From: Phoronis australis
Lineage: Eukaryota > Phoronida > Phoronidae
Length of the DNA stretch: 64,000 nucleotides
Direction of reading: 5' to 3'
NCBI GenBank assembly: GCA_002633005.1
Contig: NMRA01000556.1
Location: 207,820-271,819 of the forward strand
Shown here piece by piece: positions 11,701 through 25,600 of the stretch (the stretch's first letter is position 1; each line of letters opens with the position of its first letter). The position numbers were made by a program, and so were the translations under genes. Below the pieces are notes generated by a model. That model searched no databases. It was not told the origin of the DNA and was given only the letters and a program-made list of their open reading frames with translations.

Positions 11701-14039
11701 TTTTCTACCCTTTAATCCCGTCTAAAGCTGCTTCAACCGACCTGATTTTGTTGTTCTGTCACGAGTGTAGCTAGGCTAAGGATTGGCTGCATCATTTACG
11801 CCCTTTTCACAAGTTTCAATCTTTTCAACGCCTTTACATCATTCTGGTGCTATTCTGCCGCTAACTACATGTAAGTTTTCCTGAACTTAAGACTGCCTCG
11901 GATTCAGGCTCGGATTAGCTCCGTACCATGAACACTACTGTGAGAACCAAGCTTTAACAGCGACCTACCGCGATTTCGCGGAAATAAGTATGAAAGAATC
12001 TTCTTCAGCGAATAATCCTTGTTTTTCATCAGTGATAGGTATTTCAAACTTTCAAATTCCTAGTTTCCCAGTCACACTGGAGTGACGACCTCATGTCCAA
12101 TAGTCTTGTGCACGGTGAACTGCAGAGACTGCCTAATGAGTCACGGTTGCGCATTTTTTTCAGTCAGTTGAGTACATCAAGGAAAAAGACGCCACAGGAC
12201 TGCGTGTCTCTTGGAGCGGAAACATAGGCGTGTACGTCACGGGAGATTACGGTGGTTGTAATCGTTGGTACTTTAAGTTCAATGGTTACGAGTGCAACAA
12301 GCCAGTTCCTATAGACCTGCTGTATTTTGCCCAGAATACGAAAAACATCCCGCATGTACCGGCATCAGGTACGGTCATAGAGCATGTGTAAGGTTTAAGG
12401 GGATTAACGTAAAGCCATTTTTTGATTTTCTTAATATAGGCGTTGCTGTCACCGCACTTTCCCTTGCTATAGAATTCAAGCAAGAGCAGTGTTGTGAACT
12501 ACAGTACAAGTCCAAGGTACATGTATCCGGCAATACGATCCTTAATTCTACGTCATAACGGGTTTGCGTAAATCCAATTCATAATCAGAGTAGACTTCCT
12601 TCAAGACCGAGAATAAAAGGGAGTTGTTAACAAGAGAATTTGTGAGACGACTAAGCCGTCCTCCGCTTTAATAGTCAGTACCAGTCATTTTTAAAGTAAA
12701 CAATATTAGCCGTCATGACGGAGAAACTGTATTTTGTGTACCTCCTTAATCGAAAAGACCAATTAATCATGACTTTCGTTCTGTAAATCCAGTTTTTAAT
12801 ACTAGTTTGCCAAAATCATGCAAGTGAAAGTCGTTTGATTCGCGATCTTTTACAAGCGTACATGTAGACTAAAGAGATATTCCGGTAGGCTGGAATGAGG
12901 ATGGATTCTCTGATTGTTGCCGTAAGTGTTTCACGAATGTTTTGCGTTGCGTAACAAAGCTTCCCCGCATTTCTCTGCATTCGCTTTTGTCACCAAAGGC
13001 AATAAACACCTTGGGCAGAATGACTGTTTATTCCGTTTACGGCGCTGTGTTTCAAGTAACAAGTACATGTACCATACCCCAAAAAATTCTTCTTTGTACT
13101 TTCAACGTGCACACTGGCGCACGCCACAGCACTCACAACGCAATTAGCCTAGCAATTCTATGCACATTTAATTGACTCATTTGTCTTTGCGCGTCAGATC
13201 AACGTTTGGACAAGAATGTCACAACAAGCTGCGTAATAATTTGAAGGCACTCTTTGTGAGGGGAGGGACAAGTCATATTTCTATGGTCTTCGAATACGTT
13301 TGTATTGCTTAATCGCCTAGCATTTACGCGCTTGTCATGAACAGCAAAACATTTCGATGTTAACTAGGTTATAAAATCGCCTCCTTTAAAACGATTTAGG
13401 CCACTTACTGGCACAGAACTGTTATCGCCCTGTTTCGTAACGCGATGTAGAGCGATTTTAGGAACTGTTATTGATTGAGACAAGGCTCAACTAGTTGTCG
13501 TGACGTCATTGATCATTTTATCCATCTACATGGTTACAAGCTCAAGCGGACATCCAGTTCTTCTTTCGTCAAGCAGAGCTAGTATTTCAGTTCCGTGTGC
13601 CAAGATTTCTCACCGTAAGTGAGTCGTGAATGTCTTGCATTACAGAAGCCCCCCCCCCCCAGAGCCGNACCACTGGAGTTCATAACTAATGCATATACAA
13701 TGTATATAGACTGTTTAGTGAAGATACTCGCCACTAAGCGCTGGCGAGAACACAGGTTTGTTCATGGTGCGAAGACTGCGTGATCCCTCCAAACTGGGAA
13801 GGCACTCATCCTCAATAAACGCACCCCTGAATCAACAGCCGGATTTTTCGTCTGAATCTAAGATTATCAACATTGTAATTTCAGTGGATGGTGTATGCTC
13901 TGGTCTGAAATCTGGTAAAATCAAAGTATCTTTGCACGTTGGGACCTGCACTGGGTACAAGTATGTCAAACATGGAGATGCCTACACTGGATTTAACTCT
14001 CCTACGCGACTGCTGATCGAAGAAGTAAAGTTGGAATAA
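8565..14039 (+). CDS. CTHRC1-like: CTHRC1-like secreted protein, four exons, 216 aa
   Basis: Exons are 8565-8775, 9982-10061, 12164-12368 and 13885-14039. Junction phases are 1, 0 and 1, and the joined frame of 651 bases is open. The protein has a signal peptide (about 1-18), a coiled-coil-like region (about 24-68) and a C-terminal domain (about 80-216) that follows the collagen triple helix repeat-containing 1 family: W84, LRVSWSG, NRWYFKFNG, VDGVC, VGTC, GDAYTGFNS and a final IEEV. No Gly-X-Y collagen repeat is present. Vertebrate CTHRC1 is an extracellular protein tied to matrix remodelling and Wnt signalling; the role here is not known. The family cysteines expected two residues before W84 and in the TFTK-type segment are Tyr82 and Val99 here, so one disulfide appears lost. 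The remaining cysteines are 129, 141, 170 and 187. Total length is close to the roughly 240 aa of vertebrate CTHRC1. Confidence 0.85.
8776..9981 (+). other. Intron 1 of the CTHRC1-like gene
   Basis: The intron is 1.2 kb. A hydrophobic open frame at 8856-9065 has no supporting splice sites in phase and I leave it out. No repeat of note is seen. Confidence 0.7.
9982..10061 (+). CDS. CTHRC1-like: CTHRC1-like exon 2: start of the C-terminal domain
   Basis: The acceptor GTTGCAG ends at 9981 and the donor GTACGT starts at 10062. The 80-base exon encodes residues 71-97, including HQYTWPALNDDNDDGELT, which lines up with the family segment KQCxW...DxGxIxxC. The Cys two residues before Trp is Tyr here. 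This exon is too short to stand out as an open frame and was found by phase and motif. Confidence 0.8.
10062..12163 (+). other. Intron 2 of the CTHRC1-like gene
   Basis: The intron is 2.1 kb. Short GGCTCCGAGCCACTGG-like duplicates occur around 10932 and 10997. No gene is seen inside. Confidence 0.7.
12164..12368 (+). CDS. CTHRC1-like: CTHRC1-like exon 3: core of the domain
   Basis: The acceptor TTTTTTTCAG ends at 12163 and the donor GTACGG starts at 12369. The exon encodes residues 98-165, with LRVSWSG, CNRWYFKFNGYEC and PVPIDLLYF as the most conserved blocks. From G94 to SG, the join to exon 2 matches the vertebrate spacing without a gap. Confidence 0.9.
12369..13884 (+). other. Intron 3 of the CTHRC1-like gene
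   Basis: The intron is 1.5 kb. A C-run followed by an N at 13667 is a possible assembly join, so the intron length is uncertain. Confidence 0.7.
13885..14039 (+). CDS. CTHRC1-like: CTHRC1-like exon 4: C-terminus
   Basis: The acceptor AATTTCAG ends at 13884. The exon encodes residues 166-216, VDGVCSG through VGTC, GDAYTGFNSP and LLIEEVKLE, ending at TAA 14037-14039. This matches the family ending in EGLC, VGTC, GDAxTGWNS and RIIIEE. Confidence 0.92.
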
Positions 14040-14472
14040 TCTCCCTTGTCACGTCTATCCTCCACCACAACAGCGGATTCCTGGGATCCTGATTCAACCT
14101 TGGTAATTTTAAGCTTGCGATAGGACCGAAATCTTTCCTCAGATCGCGAGCTCTACTTTATATTTTATGTTTTTGTTTTGCTTAAGAGAACAGTCAGAGC
14201 AATTGGCTTTAGTTTTTCACTTGGGGTGGTTCATATTTAGGGAAACGAGTGCAAAACCTTGATTTACACTTGGCAACTCCAATATTGAAAGGACACTTTG
14301 GAAATTGTACACGTAGCTTTACGGTGTCGTCAGTGCAAACTGCTTAATTAAGCCATGTTGTGCTTTTTCACAGAATTAAATATGAAACAAACCGCGCTTT
14401 CTGTCGGAAAACAACTTTGGATTCAGACCACTTCCTGTGATTAGACCCGCCTATCTTCCCTCTTGGTCTATT

Positions 14473-14478
14473 AATAAA
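14473..14478 (+). terminator. Poly(A) signal AATAAA after the CTHRC1-like gene
   Basis: This is the first canonical AATAAA after the stop codon, 434 bases downstream. It would give a 3' UTR of about 0.45 kb. It is assigned by position and hexamer only. Confidence 0.45.
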
Positions 14479-17400
14479 CGATACCTAGGTTTGTCAAGCT
14501 TGGCTCAATTTTATTCCATGTCACGGCGTGTTACTTTACGCCGTCGAAACAGAATGGTAGTCATGATATTACAGACGTAAGGTTGTCACCAATTTCAGTT
14601 TAAACAGAGACTGAGAACGCGATGACATTGCTTTGGAAGAAAATCGTTTTTGACGCGAGAACATCAGTGTACAGGTGGTTTGAAGACAGTTATCTTTACA
14701 TTCTTTCTTAAGTGGAACAAGGCTGCCAAACAAGCGTAAAATGTAGTCCGAGTGGTGGATTTAAAATGAAGCGAAAAAGACTGGTGTAGGTACTGTACGC
14801 TTAAAGGCGAATTTTTTAGTCTTCTTACGCGTTTGGGAAGACAAATAGTTCTTACTTATACCATAGCAAGGTATTGAATTAAAAACACAACTATACATGT
14901 AAAATTATAGTTATGCAATGTGAAACGGACACGCTTTATCGATAGACAATTAATTAAAAAACGTATACATGTATTTCACAACAAAACCGTAATTTACAAT
15001 TTTCATCACAGACATCATAAATTATCTTCATATCATAAATAATTATTTACAAACCTCGATACAGAAAAATCACATGGTCGATGTCACCAAGTGAAACAAC
15101 ATTATTATTTTGGAGGCAATTACAAAATTGCACAAGGTGCACCTTTCAACAACCCGACCTCGTTTTGAAACATTGAATCCGATATCGATATCAATGCTTT
15201 TTGGTAAAAATAGTCTCTTGAATGGTGATGCTTCGGCTAGTTTAAAGCTGGTGACTTCAACCATTTACAGGTAGTTCTTTCAAGTCACTTAACAAATCGA
15301 GATGGTTAAAGTCACTGCTGAACCTGTTTCCAAAACACGATTCAGACTGCAGTACATGTACATGTATGTGTGAACTAGATGCTACTTGTGCTTATAATGA
15401 CTACATGTACATTTCATGCTAAAAGAGATTCGCAGAATCCTCAAACAGGACGCTAACGAAGCAATGCTTACCAGACGGGCAGTGATCTTTTCCCAATTCC
15501 AGTTATACTAGATCGATAATTATGGAATTTCTGGAATATTCGGAGGTTTGGGTAACTAAAATGACTTTGTAAATATCTGCATATCGACGTCACATGAATT
15601 CATCGCCATTTCATCATGTGTACACGTATTGTCATTGCAAAATTACAGTCTTTATTGCCAAATCTTCAAGACAGTCGTCAGTTCCTGGATCTAGTAGCGC
15701 GGATAACGATTGTTGGAAATTTCTGGAATTGGTAACTTTACGCCGTTGCGTAAGAATTCCAATCACCCGTGGCTTCTATAAGCGCGCCACAGTACGATTC
15801 CGCGCGTGCGCCCCAGTCCGAAAGGTGAAGATAAGGACTTTTTCCAATTGGGAAGCAGTGTAAGGCTATCAATTCAAACATAGTTATGTCGAGGAAGGCT
15901 ACAAAAGACAAAACCCGAGGGCATTGAATTTGAATTTACTTCTTACCGTGAGCAGCTTATGTCTCAGATCACACTCACAGCCAAAAGACTTCAAGAGTTT
16001 GCCACATATCTATTTTCCAACCAAACTTTCAAAAGAGTCATTCACTGCCAATGCAACATTTCCAATTTTCTCGACCCATGATCCTCTCCGTGCATCGCGG
16101 AATGTTTATTTGAATGAAGCGTGCATCTTCGTAATCAGTACAGCCGGACACTCAACGACCCCGCATTACCCGCGAGTCAGTTTCATTGTATTCCGCGCCT
16201 CCGCAATCCTGCACACTGCTATTTAACGAGTCCCGATTCAGAGAGTTAATGGGCTGGATCTGTCGTCGGACTTCAAACATAATAATTTGACGAACAATTA
16301 ACCTTGGTTTCAATTGTAGGATCTGGTGAATCATTTGAGGAATTGGCACTGAAGACGGCGATTTTGCAATAACAAAACAAGCGACAAAATGACGGAGAAT
16401 TTATTTATAAAGATTCCAGTCTCGAGAAAATTCGGGGTTCAACGAAACTATTTTATCTAAACAGTCAATTTAGTTTTTCTTGTTTACCCAGACGTTCAAA
16501 AACCCCAGAATCGTCCTTTAAGTGCACACTTTTAGCGCAGTACCCTTAACCTGATTAAGTGGAACCGTTTCCATAGTGGTTAACTGAATTGATCTTCACA
16601 CCTATTGTCAATGGACAATAAACTAGTATCAACATACAACGGTATCTCAACAGATACATTGTGCTAACTCCGACTACATCAGTTAACTCTTTAAAACCAA
16701 AAATTAGATCCGTGAGACCTTCATCATCCGTTAAGAAATTGGGGCAAGTTTGAGAGTTTCATACAAAATCTACTAAAATAAACTTGACGATTACGTCAAG
16801 GCTGAAATGAAAAACGGATCACAACGAATCACGGGGGTCAATTTGTGACACCACTAAATTGTTTTGGCAAACTGATGTGTTTACCTCCCGCTGGCTTCAC
16901 GTAGTCGGAGAGACTTGGATGGAAAGGTCAAAATAGAGTTCACCCTTTAAGACCAATACAGGCAGTTCGAAAAACATTTGAGACCTGTCACTTGGGATAG
17001 AAGTCTCTGATAACTCGTGGGCCCGGATGCCTACAAGTTACATGTATGTATTGTACACTGGATAACTATGACCTTGCATCATCACCGGTCATGTTGAAAA
17101 CTGCATGTGACGTCACGAAATGAATAAGTTGAACGTTTTATGCAACCCAGCCCTGGTGTTTTTTTTTGGCAAGCATTTCTTGTGCACAGTGGTTGGCACA
17201 GAGAAACCCTCACTGCGAGAAATATAGTCGTTCACCATGGGAAATTGCACACTTGGACATTTTTCTGAACACTTTAAATCCGCCAGCTGTCTCTTCCTAA
17301 AGTCGTACTTGTAGGCAACTAGATTAGATACAGTAATCGTCGATCTCGCGTGATCGACCCTATCGCGTCACTTCTAAGGAAGTGTTTTCATAGCCAACAC

Positions 17401-19589
17401 TGCACTACGCGTTTACTAATTTAAAAATACACTCGGAAAGATCACAACCCCAACGGACAGTGTTGACAACTAAACACTTTTCAAAAATCGTATACCATTA
17501 CAGCTCTCAGACAATTTTCCACCTATATATTAATAATGATTGTCAAAAATGTGGGGTCCGTCAGCCGCGAAAACACGGAATAGCCGAATGCAGGGCTCTG
17601 ACTGTGACATTTCAACAGCCCTGAATGTACAAATTCTGATATTTTACGTATTTTTAAGTGAGAGAGTGAGGAAGCCCTGGTCACTGAGGCTAGTAACCTA
17701 TGTTGCTAGGTGCGCAAGGCTGCATGCACTTTACATGTATCATGGGATGTCGTGACTTTTTAGCGTTACAGTACCTGGGGCGCCGAACAAATACGTGAAA
17801 AAGCTATTGAATCATGCGACTCGCTTGTAATGCAAGGAGACATCTCGTGAGAGCTTTCGAGAATTTAGCTTTTTAAAGAATTTTGCGCTAAAGAACGCTT
17901 CCCTGACGCATCTATATCAAGACTAGAGATTTATGGGATGTCGTTAAATCTGCTGCCGGAGAACGATTTCACGCAATTCATTGCGAACATCACGTCCCTT
18001 TCTCACCGTTAAATGTAAATTTCCACAGGAGCTCGTAATCCAAGCTTTCACAAAGAATAGGATTTCTTGTAACAAGCAGTTTTGAAGAGACAATTATTTT
18101 GTGCGTTTTTACGGTTTTTAGTCTCGGGATCGAGTGAGACGATTTCACCTGTAATAGACTTCGTCGTAGGTAGGCTCGTCTTAAACCCTTCAAACTGTAA
18201 TGGCTACGTTCTCGCTTACTTTGCAAAGGCCATCAAGTTGCTTCAGTACCTTCAATTGGCACGGCTTAGAAACGTCCATAATCATTGGCAGCACCGCATA
18301 AGACATAGACAAAAAATCTGTAGAGATTGCTTAATTTTAAAAGTATTTCATGCAGCCAGAAATTTACCATCAATACGAATAAACAATCAGCACCTATCAA
18401 AACCAAGTGCAAGCCTACAGAACAGACAATCGTCTGTGTGACACTTCCCCCATCCTATCTTAGTGGATCCGTGTCGTACACATCTCTGAGCCGGGACTTC
18501 AACATGGTTATTAGCAGTCAACAGAGTGGCAAGTGACATAGTTTTCCCGATCCAGTGTGCCCGAGAACCAAAACCGTGAATGGTTTTTTATAATACTGTT
18601 TACTACCACGAATAATTTGACCGCCATACCAACTGCAAATCATGCATATGCGCGTATTTAGGCTCATGTAAGTACCTGGATTTTTGATAAAAGGTATTTA
18701 CAACAGTCCCGTCTTGACATATAGCAAAGTGTCTCGCTCCTTGTATTGTAATTATCCACAATGCAACACGTGTAACAAGCATTTGCTCCGCAAATCCTGA
18801 TTTTGCGTGCACGTGAATTCCCTTCAACCGGGAATAAGGCACAGCTCGCCTATGGGCACATTGACCTAAATACGCGCATATATGGTGGACCTAGTCATCA
18901 ATGTTGTTAACCGATTCCCTTGACGGGAATTGATGGAATCAATTCGTTCAACCGGAACAGAGGGATGGTCACATAGAGCACTGAGACCAGTGATGTCGAC
19001 CATTCATCCCCTAACACTCATAATTTTTCCTGAGGCAAAACTGTGATTTTTGTAGACGGTTTCTTTCTGTATATTTTACTTGACTTCTTGGGAGTGGCGT
19101 ACAGTGGATTGGCAAAAGATGTTGTTTTGCTAAACCTCCTGCGGCTTGCATCCATCGCTATAATGCTGCAAAGCGAAATGTTGAGAAGGTTACAGGTTGC
19201 AAAGTCTGCCGACAGGAGACATTCTGCTATTCACTTAGTATTATCTCCCTTGACGTGTTTTCAATGGATACAACGGATGAGTCGGACGATGCTGTTGGAA
19301 TTTAATTTGATTCCCGTCGCTTGGTAGAGACATGCGTTTTGGTGACAATTAAAGTTTTCCGAATTTACCACAAATTACAGACGTTTTACCAGATTGTCTT
19401 TGGTTTGAATACTCCCCTGATTACAAGAGCTGTCGGAAGTTAGCAAAAATGCTGTTCTGTTAATTTACCAGTCTTAGAACAGGCTATATAATCCACATGG
19501 AAGACTTGAACACTTGGAAATGTAATTTAACGTTATTTGTACATGATTGTACAGGTGCATTGTATGCTTAAACCCATAAACAGTATCAC
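14479..19589. other. Convergent intergenic region; no gene seen
   Basis: The + strand CTHRC1-like gene and the - strand receptor gene both end into this 5-kb stretch. Short open frames at 15070-15863, 17540-17755 and 18082-18536 lack domain or signal-peptide features. ATTAAA on the - strand at 19301-19306 could end the receptor transcript. Otherwise the sequence is AT-rich with TACATGTA-type motifs. Confidence 0.5.
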
Positions 19590-19671
19590 TCACTTGTGCT
19601 CGTCACAGAGAGCAGACGACTCCGCGTGTAAGTGTTGAGTTTTACCCGCACCTGATTTGGGCACTTTCTTC
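19590..19671 (-). CDS. Receptor exon 10: cytoplasmic tail and stop
   Basis: The acceptor TGTCTTATTTCAG is followed by one base that completes Arg709, then KKVPKSGAGKTQHLHAE to CDEHK and TGA (19592-19590). It continues the juxtamembrane basic stretch in the right phase. The tail has no kinase, ITAM or PDZ-ligand motif. The small size makes this the second weakest exon of the model. Confidence 0.65.
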
Positions 19672-22600
19672 CTGAAATAAGACACCCACAGTCAAGCAAA
19701 GCACCGCAGATAAACATAAATGTGCTTAAACTTCATGCACATATGCTGCGCTACTGAAAAAATGAATTCCTTTTTTCATCATAATAGCTTGAGGACAGAA
19801 AATGTTGATGGGGGCAATGGTGCGCTAAATATCCCAAAAGTGACAAGAACACGTGCTTACTGTTCTAGAGTTTGTGTTCCATAAAACCCGTTATTCACGA
19901 GTATCCACCATTTACACACTCCGGTCTGCCTCCATTACTGTTACTTTCTAGTTCTTAGTTCTTTATGCAGAGAAATTAAGATACGAGATGCTAAGTACTG
20001 GTGTTGAAGAATTGAGAAACTCACTAATTACATGCGCTTTTATACGTTTACCACCTTCCATTCCGCTACGAAAAAACAACACCCCGAGGTAATGTTGACA
20101 AGATAAAGATTGTCTTTATCCCGGGTGTACTGGTATAGAAGAACTTGTACGAGAACTATTGTTCACGACCAGTTTCCCAATCAAAGGCTTTTTCTGACAA
20201 AATTCTCTTCAAAATGCCTTTTCCAGCTCTACTGAGGTGCCTTGTTCAACCACCAACTACATAAATCTACAGATGGCTTTCAAACTTTGCTATCATCATT
20301 ATTGACAGCACGGCCTCTGTTCATGTACTGTTGCAGGCCTACACTATGTAGGAACTTATCGACGTGTACATGTATTTTGCCAAACAACAATACGATTATT
20401 CCTAACAACTTTTTGAAACATATAGGGCACAAAGCATTGTACCCGAACGTTTCATAAGAATTAGATCAGCAATTTCTGAGAGATGATCAAATTTGTCATT
20501 CTTATAGGATCCTTTATAGCTGGTTCATACATAGCTGGTCCTACATAACCGTAACGGGTTAAAAGTTAAGATGCCCAAGGATACTAATGAAAGGGTAAGG
20601 ATTTATGGGATTAAGTCAGTACTAATATCCCCTTTTTCGTGTTCACTCTTTAAATGAGTGGATGACTAAGTTCCCAGTTAAATCCTTCGTGGATGCTATG
20701 TTGAATGACACCCACTGGGTCTGATGAGCGTTACATCTCGAATGTACATGTACAGTCAGTCGGAATAATTGAATGAAGTGGATTCTACTTAATTTTAAAG
20801 GAATATGTTATGTATGGAGTCGATATGTAAGACCATTGTACTTACCGACGATATTTGCAACATAAGAACATGGCGACAGCTGCACACACGACAATGGCGA
20901 TCAATGTAATGAGCACTGCTAGTAACGTTCTGTTCACAGAGCCGTTCTTTGGAGGTTCTCGTGGACGGACAGATCCTTTAACAAAATAACCTTCTTATGA
21001 GAGACCATAAACTTGCTCATGGATTCAGCTAAATATTTTTTCTCAGACTGTTGGCGCTTTGAAGCGTGAAGTTATGTGAGACCTAATCGCCAAGTCTATG
21101 AAGTAAGTCTATCCCCACATGATATTTGGTTTTAACCAGTCGAAAGCCGGAATTAATGGAGCCTAACTGCAGTTTGAAATATGGGTGAACGACCACGGTA
21201 TGCGGAGGAAGCAGGAGGCAGGGATTTTGGTAAAGTATTTTGCACTCTCTATGTTGATTTGACTGAAATTAGAGACGGACCTTTCGTGAAAATTAATGAA
21301 ACGTAAGTGGCGTTGAAACTACACGAACACTAGACAGATCAAATGTATTTCAATCGGATTGTCACACAAGAACGAGATGAGCAGCTGAGGCCGGAAATTG
21401 GTGTCGACCGGTGAGAGTAAAACTCGTAGGAGGTGCGCTCACATGCTCTTCTCACCTTAAAGAAAACCTTTCCACGCTTGTGACAATGTAGATGAAACGT
21501 GGGCAAGTTGTAAATACTAACATGCTTTTGAAGCACGTTAAATCCGTACCTGAAGTCGGGTTCACAAGGACTGCATTATTTTCGCTAACAGCAATCTCCT
21601 TCGAAGCCTCTTCGGTAGGTTCTATCTTTAGCGTCATTGTAGCAGTGATATTGTCATGAGTACTTGTAGTAAGATCTGACGTTAAGGTAGACGTTTTCGC
21701 TTCAGTCGTCGGGGGTAGAGGCAACTCAACAAAAGTATATTTGGCATGGAAACCTGTCCTGCGGCCATCGCTGTCAGGGTAGGTTGCCAAGGTTACCCGT
21801 AAATAGGACGAGGAAGACTCTTGAGACAATCCTGAAGACCGAGAACCACAGTACGTGTCAATGGCTGGTTTTTGATCATCAGCGCCGTCATAGAGCGTCA
21901 ACTGATCATGGAAGCGAGAGCAGTTTTGATAGTTGTCCATGCCCAGTTGCATATGTGTAAACGTAAGCCTCACTTTGAAACCATCGGGTGCCTGAATGAG
22001 CCAGTTGCAACGACTTCCAGCTGGATATGCACGCGGCCAATCAGGAGAAGCGAACTCCCCGCCATCTTCAGTCAAAGTGGCGATGCAAGGCCATTCTGAA
22101 AGAAAGGACATCGACGTTCCAAGTGGAAAGCTATAGTTTTACAAAAGTTTAATCCTTTGTCACATTCTCGTTTGCAATACGAAAAGCTTAAAATCGGTTT
22201 CTGTGTGACGTTCACTGGAACATTTAACACGTACATTGCACGTGTTCTTCGGAATAGGAATGGGTGTACGGAGTAGTTTTACGCGTAACTGTTATTTCTT
22301 TAAGTACTACAGGTTCGTTTTCTTGTTACAAAATTCTATTTGTAAATTAGTTCACATGTTCATATGGATTGAATCATAAGCACAACAACTCTAAGTACAG
22401 CACACGACTATGTCATATACCATACATGTATACCACCGAATAAGAGCAGCCGTGCTAACGTTTCAATTTCTTATGACGTCAGTAAGAGGACTATACAAGG
22501 AGAGTTGTCTCATTCAATGATTACATACTGAAACAACAATTTCCCATCTGACTGATTTGTCGTCATATCTAGCGGAAGTACATAACCGGTGCTTTTGGCA

Positions 22601-25600
22601 GTTATATAATTTCTACCTTTTGCTGCCATTGTCAATATTTGGTTTAACTACAAAGTTCAAAAACCTTTATTTCACGTATTTGGTCTGGGCCACATGGAGC
22701 GCAATAAAAGGAGGACGCGATATCGGGCGCTCACCTGCAGCGTAAAACGCATGGAAGCCAGGGGCATCTCTGAGAGCGTTTGAAGTGAACACGAGTGTAA
22801 CGCTGTTAGTCTCCGTCAGTAGACGCTTGTGTGGACTGGCAGGAGAGATGCACGTCTCTTTGCTTATAGTAGCGGTAGATTGCTGAAGTATGAGGTGGTC
22901 GTTCTCTGGACTACAGGCACTACCGGTAATGGGACCGAAGTCGATGTGAACGAAGATGAAATGAATCACCTGTGTGAAAACACGATTATTTCGTGGGTAT
23001 TACGATAAACAGTGCATTCACATTTTGATCTATTAAAATTTCTAGCACCAAAATTTCATTACGCGCAGGCTTTGAGGAAAAGTTTAGGGTTATTATAGTG
23101 TATCTTCTGATGATATGAATCTCTCTAACACCGATGGCCGTCCGGTGGCTCATTCACATTCGAAAGTCAGCTATTCAAAGTTACTTGCTTCAATCGATAA
23201 AGTCTTGCTGTGATGTCCAGAGGGTTGCAAAGAACATTATTTTTAGCATCATTAAGAGCTTCTGCAGGTGCTTAATACACCCGCATATGACCACCAGACC
23301 TCCAAACACTGAAACAGGTGCTGACGGAGATACGCTAACTAATCACAGGGGACTTCAAATCGGCAATACAGTAGCTCCTTCCACACGGACGCAAAACTTC
23401 TGTTTGTGAATAAAAATCGCTTGGCAGCAACAGAAACTCGATTACCATGGGCGCGAATGATGTACAACATTTCAACCAATAGCTCACTTGCGAGTTTCTC
23501 GTTAGTCACTGTGACGTCACCGGAAAGGGGGCAAAACCCGCCATATTGCTCTTGTTTTGCCCCGAGTCTTTGCTACACACGCTAAAACTTACTGGAGTTC
23601 TTACGGTGAATTTTACGCTTAAAACGTTAAAACAACTTAAGATATGGTAGATGGGTCGTGGAATAACTGTGAATGGACGAAGAAAATGTGAACTTGTTAT
23701 GTTGTGCGAAGCTGTAAACGGACTGAAATTGGAACTTAATCCGCTCTAGGCCTGAAAGGCGCCAGGCACAGGCATACAGGGGCGATAGTGTATCCCCATA
23801 AAAAGATATTCACAGCAAATAAAATCAAATGGAACATGCATATGTGCACATGAAGTTATAATTAACACATACCCTAACTCTGGACACAATTTAGTCTACA
23901 AATAACTTGAGCATATTCATGAAAACCTCGCGGTTCTCTCGAGTTTCTCTCACTAGCCGCCATTTTGAGGAAGTTACGTGAAATCACGCCTGTTGACGAA
24001 CAAAAAGTCCAAGGAACACAAATCTTACAAATTTCACTTGAAATTTTCTCATGCTATTTTGCAAGTGTCACGCGCCAGGTCACGCGCCAAATCTCGCGCT
24101 AGCCTTTGCCTCATACTCAACTGACTCAGTTGAAATACTTGATTGTGGTTATCGCGCGCGAGGACAAAGTTAACAGTAACCACAAAGTGGAGTTGGTATT
24201 CTTCGCCAAAGTCACCTGAATTCCCGTATATATGCTTCATCGAAGATATGTTTAGAAGCATAAAGAGTCACTGAAGAAAGTAAGAGCCTTTTAGGTGCTA
24301 ATTTTAGGTATTTTTGTCGAGGAGAAAACTTTATCAGTGAGGGGATTTCGCCTACCGCCCGTTTAAAATACACGGGACGAAATTAGTACAGAACGCGATA
24401 GAACGTATTGTAGTGCGAATCTGAAGTTCATTTGCCATAACAGCAATGCTTTTTGGACATTTTTCGAACTAAACGGCTAAAAACTCAAAGACAATAACAG
24501 AATACACTCTGCTACCGTATTGGGCAAATGACCAAACGACAAGCTTTTGCCCCACTTCCCGTGACGTCACAGTTAAGTCTCACATAATCTCGCGTTATTG
24601 TTATAAACTCGCAAAAGGCCTATTATGTTAGCCTTTAGAATTGAAGCAAGTAATGTTGTCGCCCCGAAGAAATTGAACTATGGGATACAAATGAGTTGGT
24701 CCACAAAACATCATTTCGCAATTTCCGATTGAACAACCGGATACATTTCAATTTAAATTGAAAAATCGCCTTTGAAATATTATTTCAAGTTTCAAAATAT
24801 AATTTGAATTGGATCTTGAAACTGGGAATTTGCAGATCCACCGACTATCATCGAAATTTTGATAGAACAAATTTCGGCGTGGCGCTTTACCACAATCGGC
24901 CACATGGATTTCCGCCGATGAGAGAACTGCACAGTCATATCCAAGGGGAATCTCTCCAGCAAGACAAATTTACTCTGATAGACAAGTCGAAAAAAATAGT
25001 ACAGACTGTCTAGTTTGGTGAACGGGCCTAACATAACTCCCCTGAATCATTAACATTATTATGTTTTAAGCCAACCTCCCTATTGGTTTCGCATCTCCGA
25101 TAAAAATGAGACGAGCTACTTTTAACAGACGTTTTTCAAATATCTATTTGGTTTAAAGTATTAGTTTGTTTAAGTAAATATCAGGAAGTCTGATTTCAAG
25201 GATTATTCGTTGTAAAATGGCCTGTTTTCAGGGCACCAGATGCGAACATTACGAGAGATGAACGTTATCACACTGGCTTTCGTACGCCATTGTCTTGCGT
25301 CTATGGCCTGAACGACACAACGTGGAAGTTCCATCTGCGCATGTCAAAAGTGCTTCAGTACCCATTTTTATGTACAGCTAACTATCACCGCTGCCTACGC
25401 ACAGAATGGCATCTCTTACAAAAGTACGCATTCTAAAATTTTACATGCACCCGGGCTCTGACTAAAAGTGCAGAACTCACAATTGGCTAACACCTCCACG
25501 TTTTTTAACCTCTCAATTTTGAATACCTTATACGGAGATACGCGAATGTTCCATACACAATGCTCATACGGCGCATATTGACGAGGCCAATTTGGAGACG

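Noticed and set aside
15264-15351. - strand terminal-exon-like frame ending SDLKELPVNG
   Set aside because: About 30 codons with a weak acceptor in the wrong phase for the receptor. The exon at 19590-19671 fits that gene better.
18445-18536. + strand frame after a good pyrimidine tract, ending in SSQQSGK
   Set aside because: No upstream exon, signal or domain was found. It is short enough to be chance.
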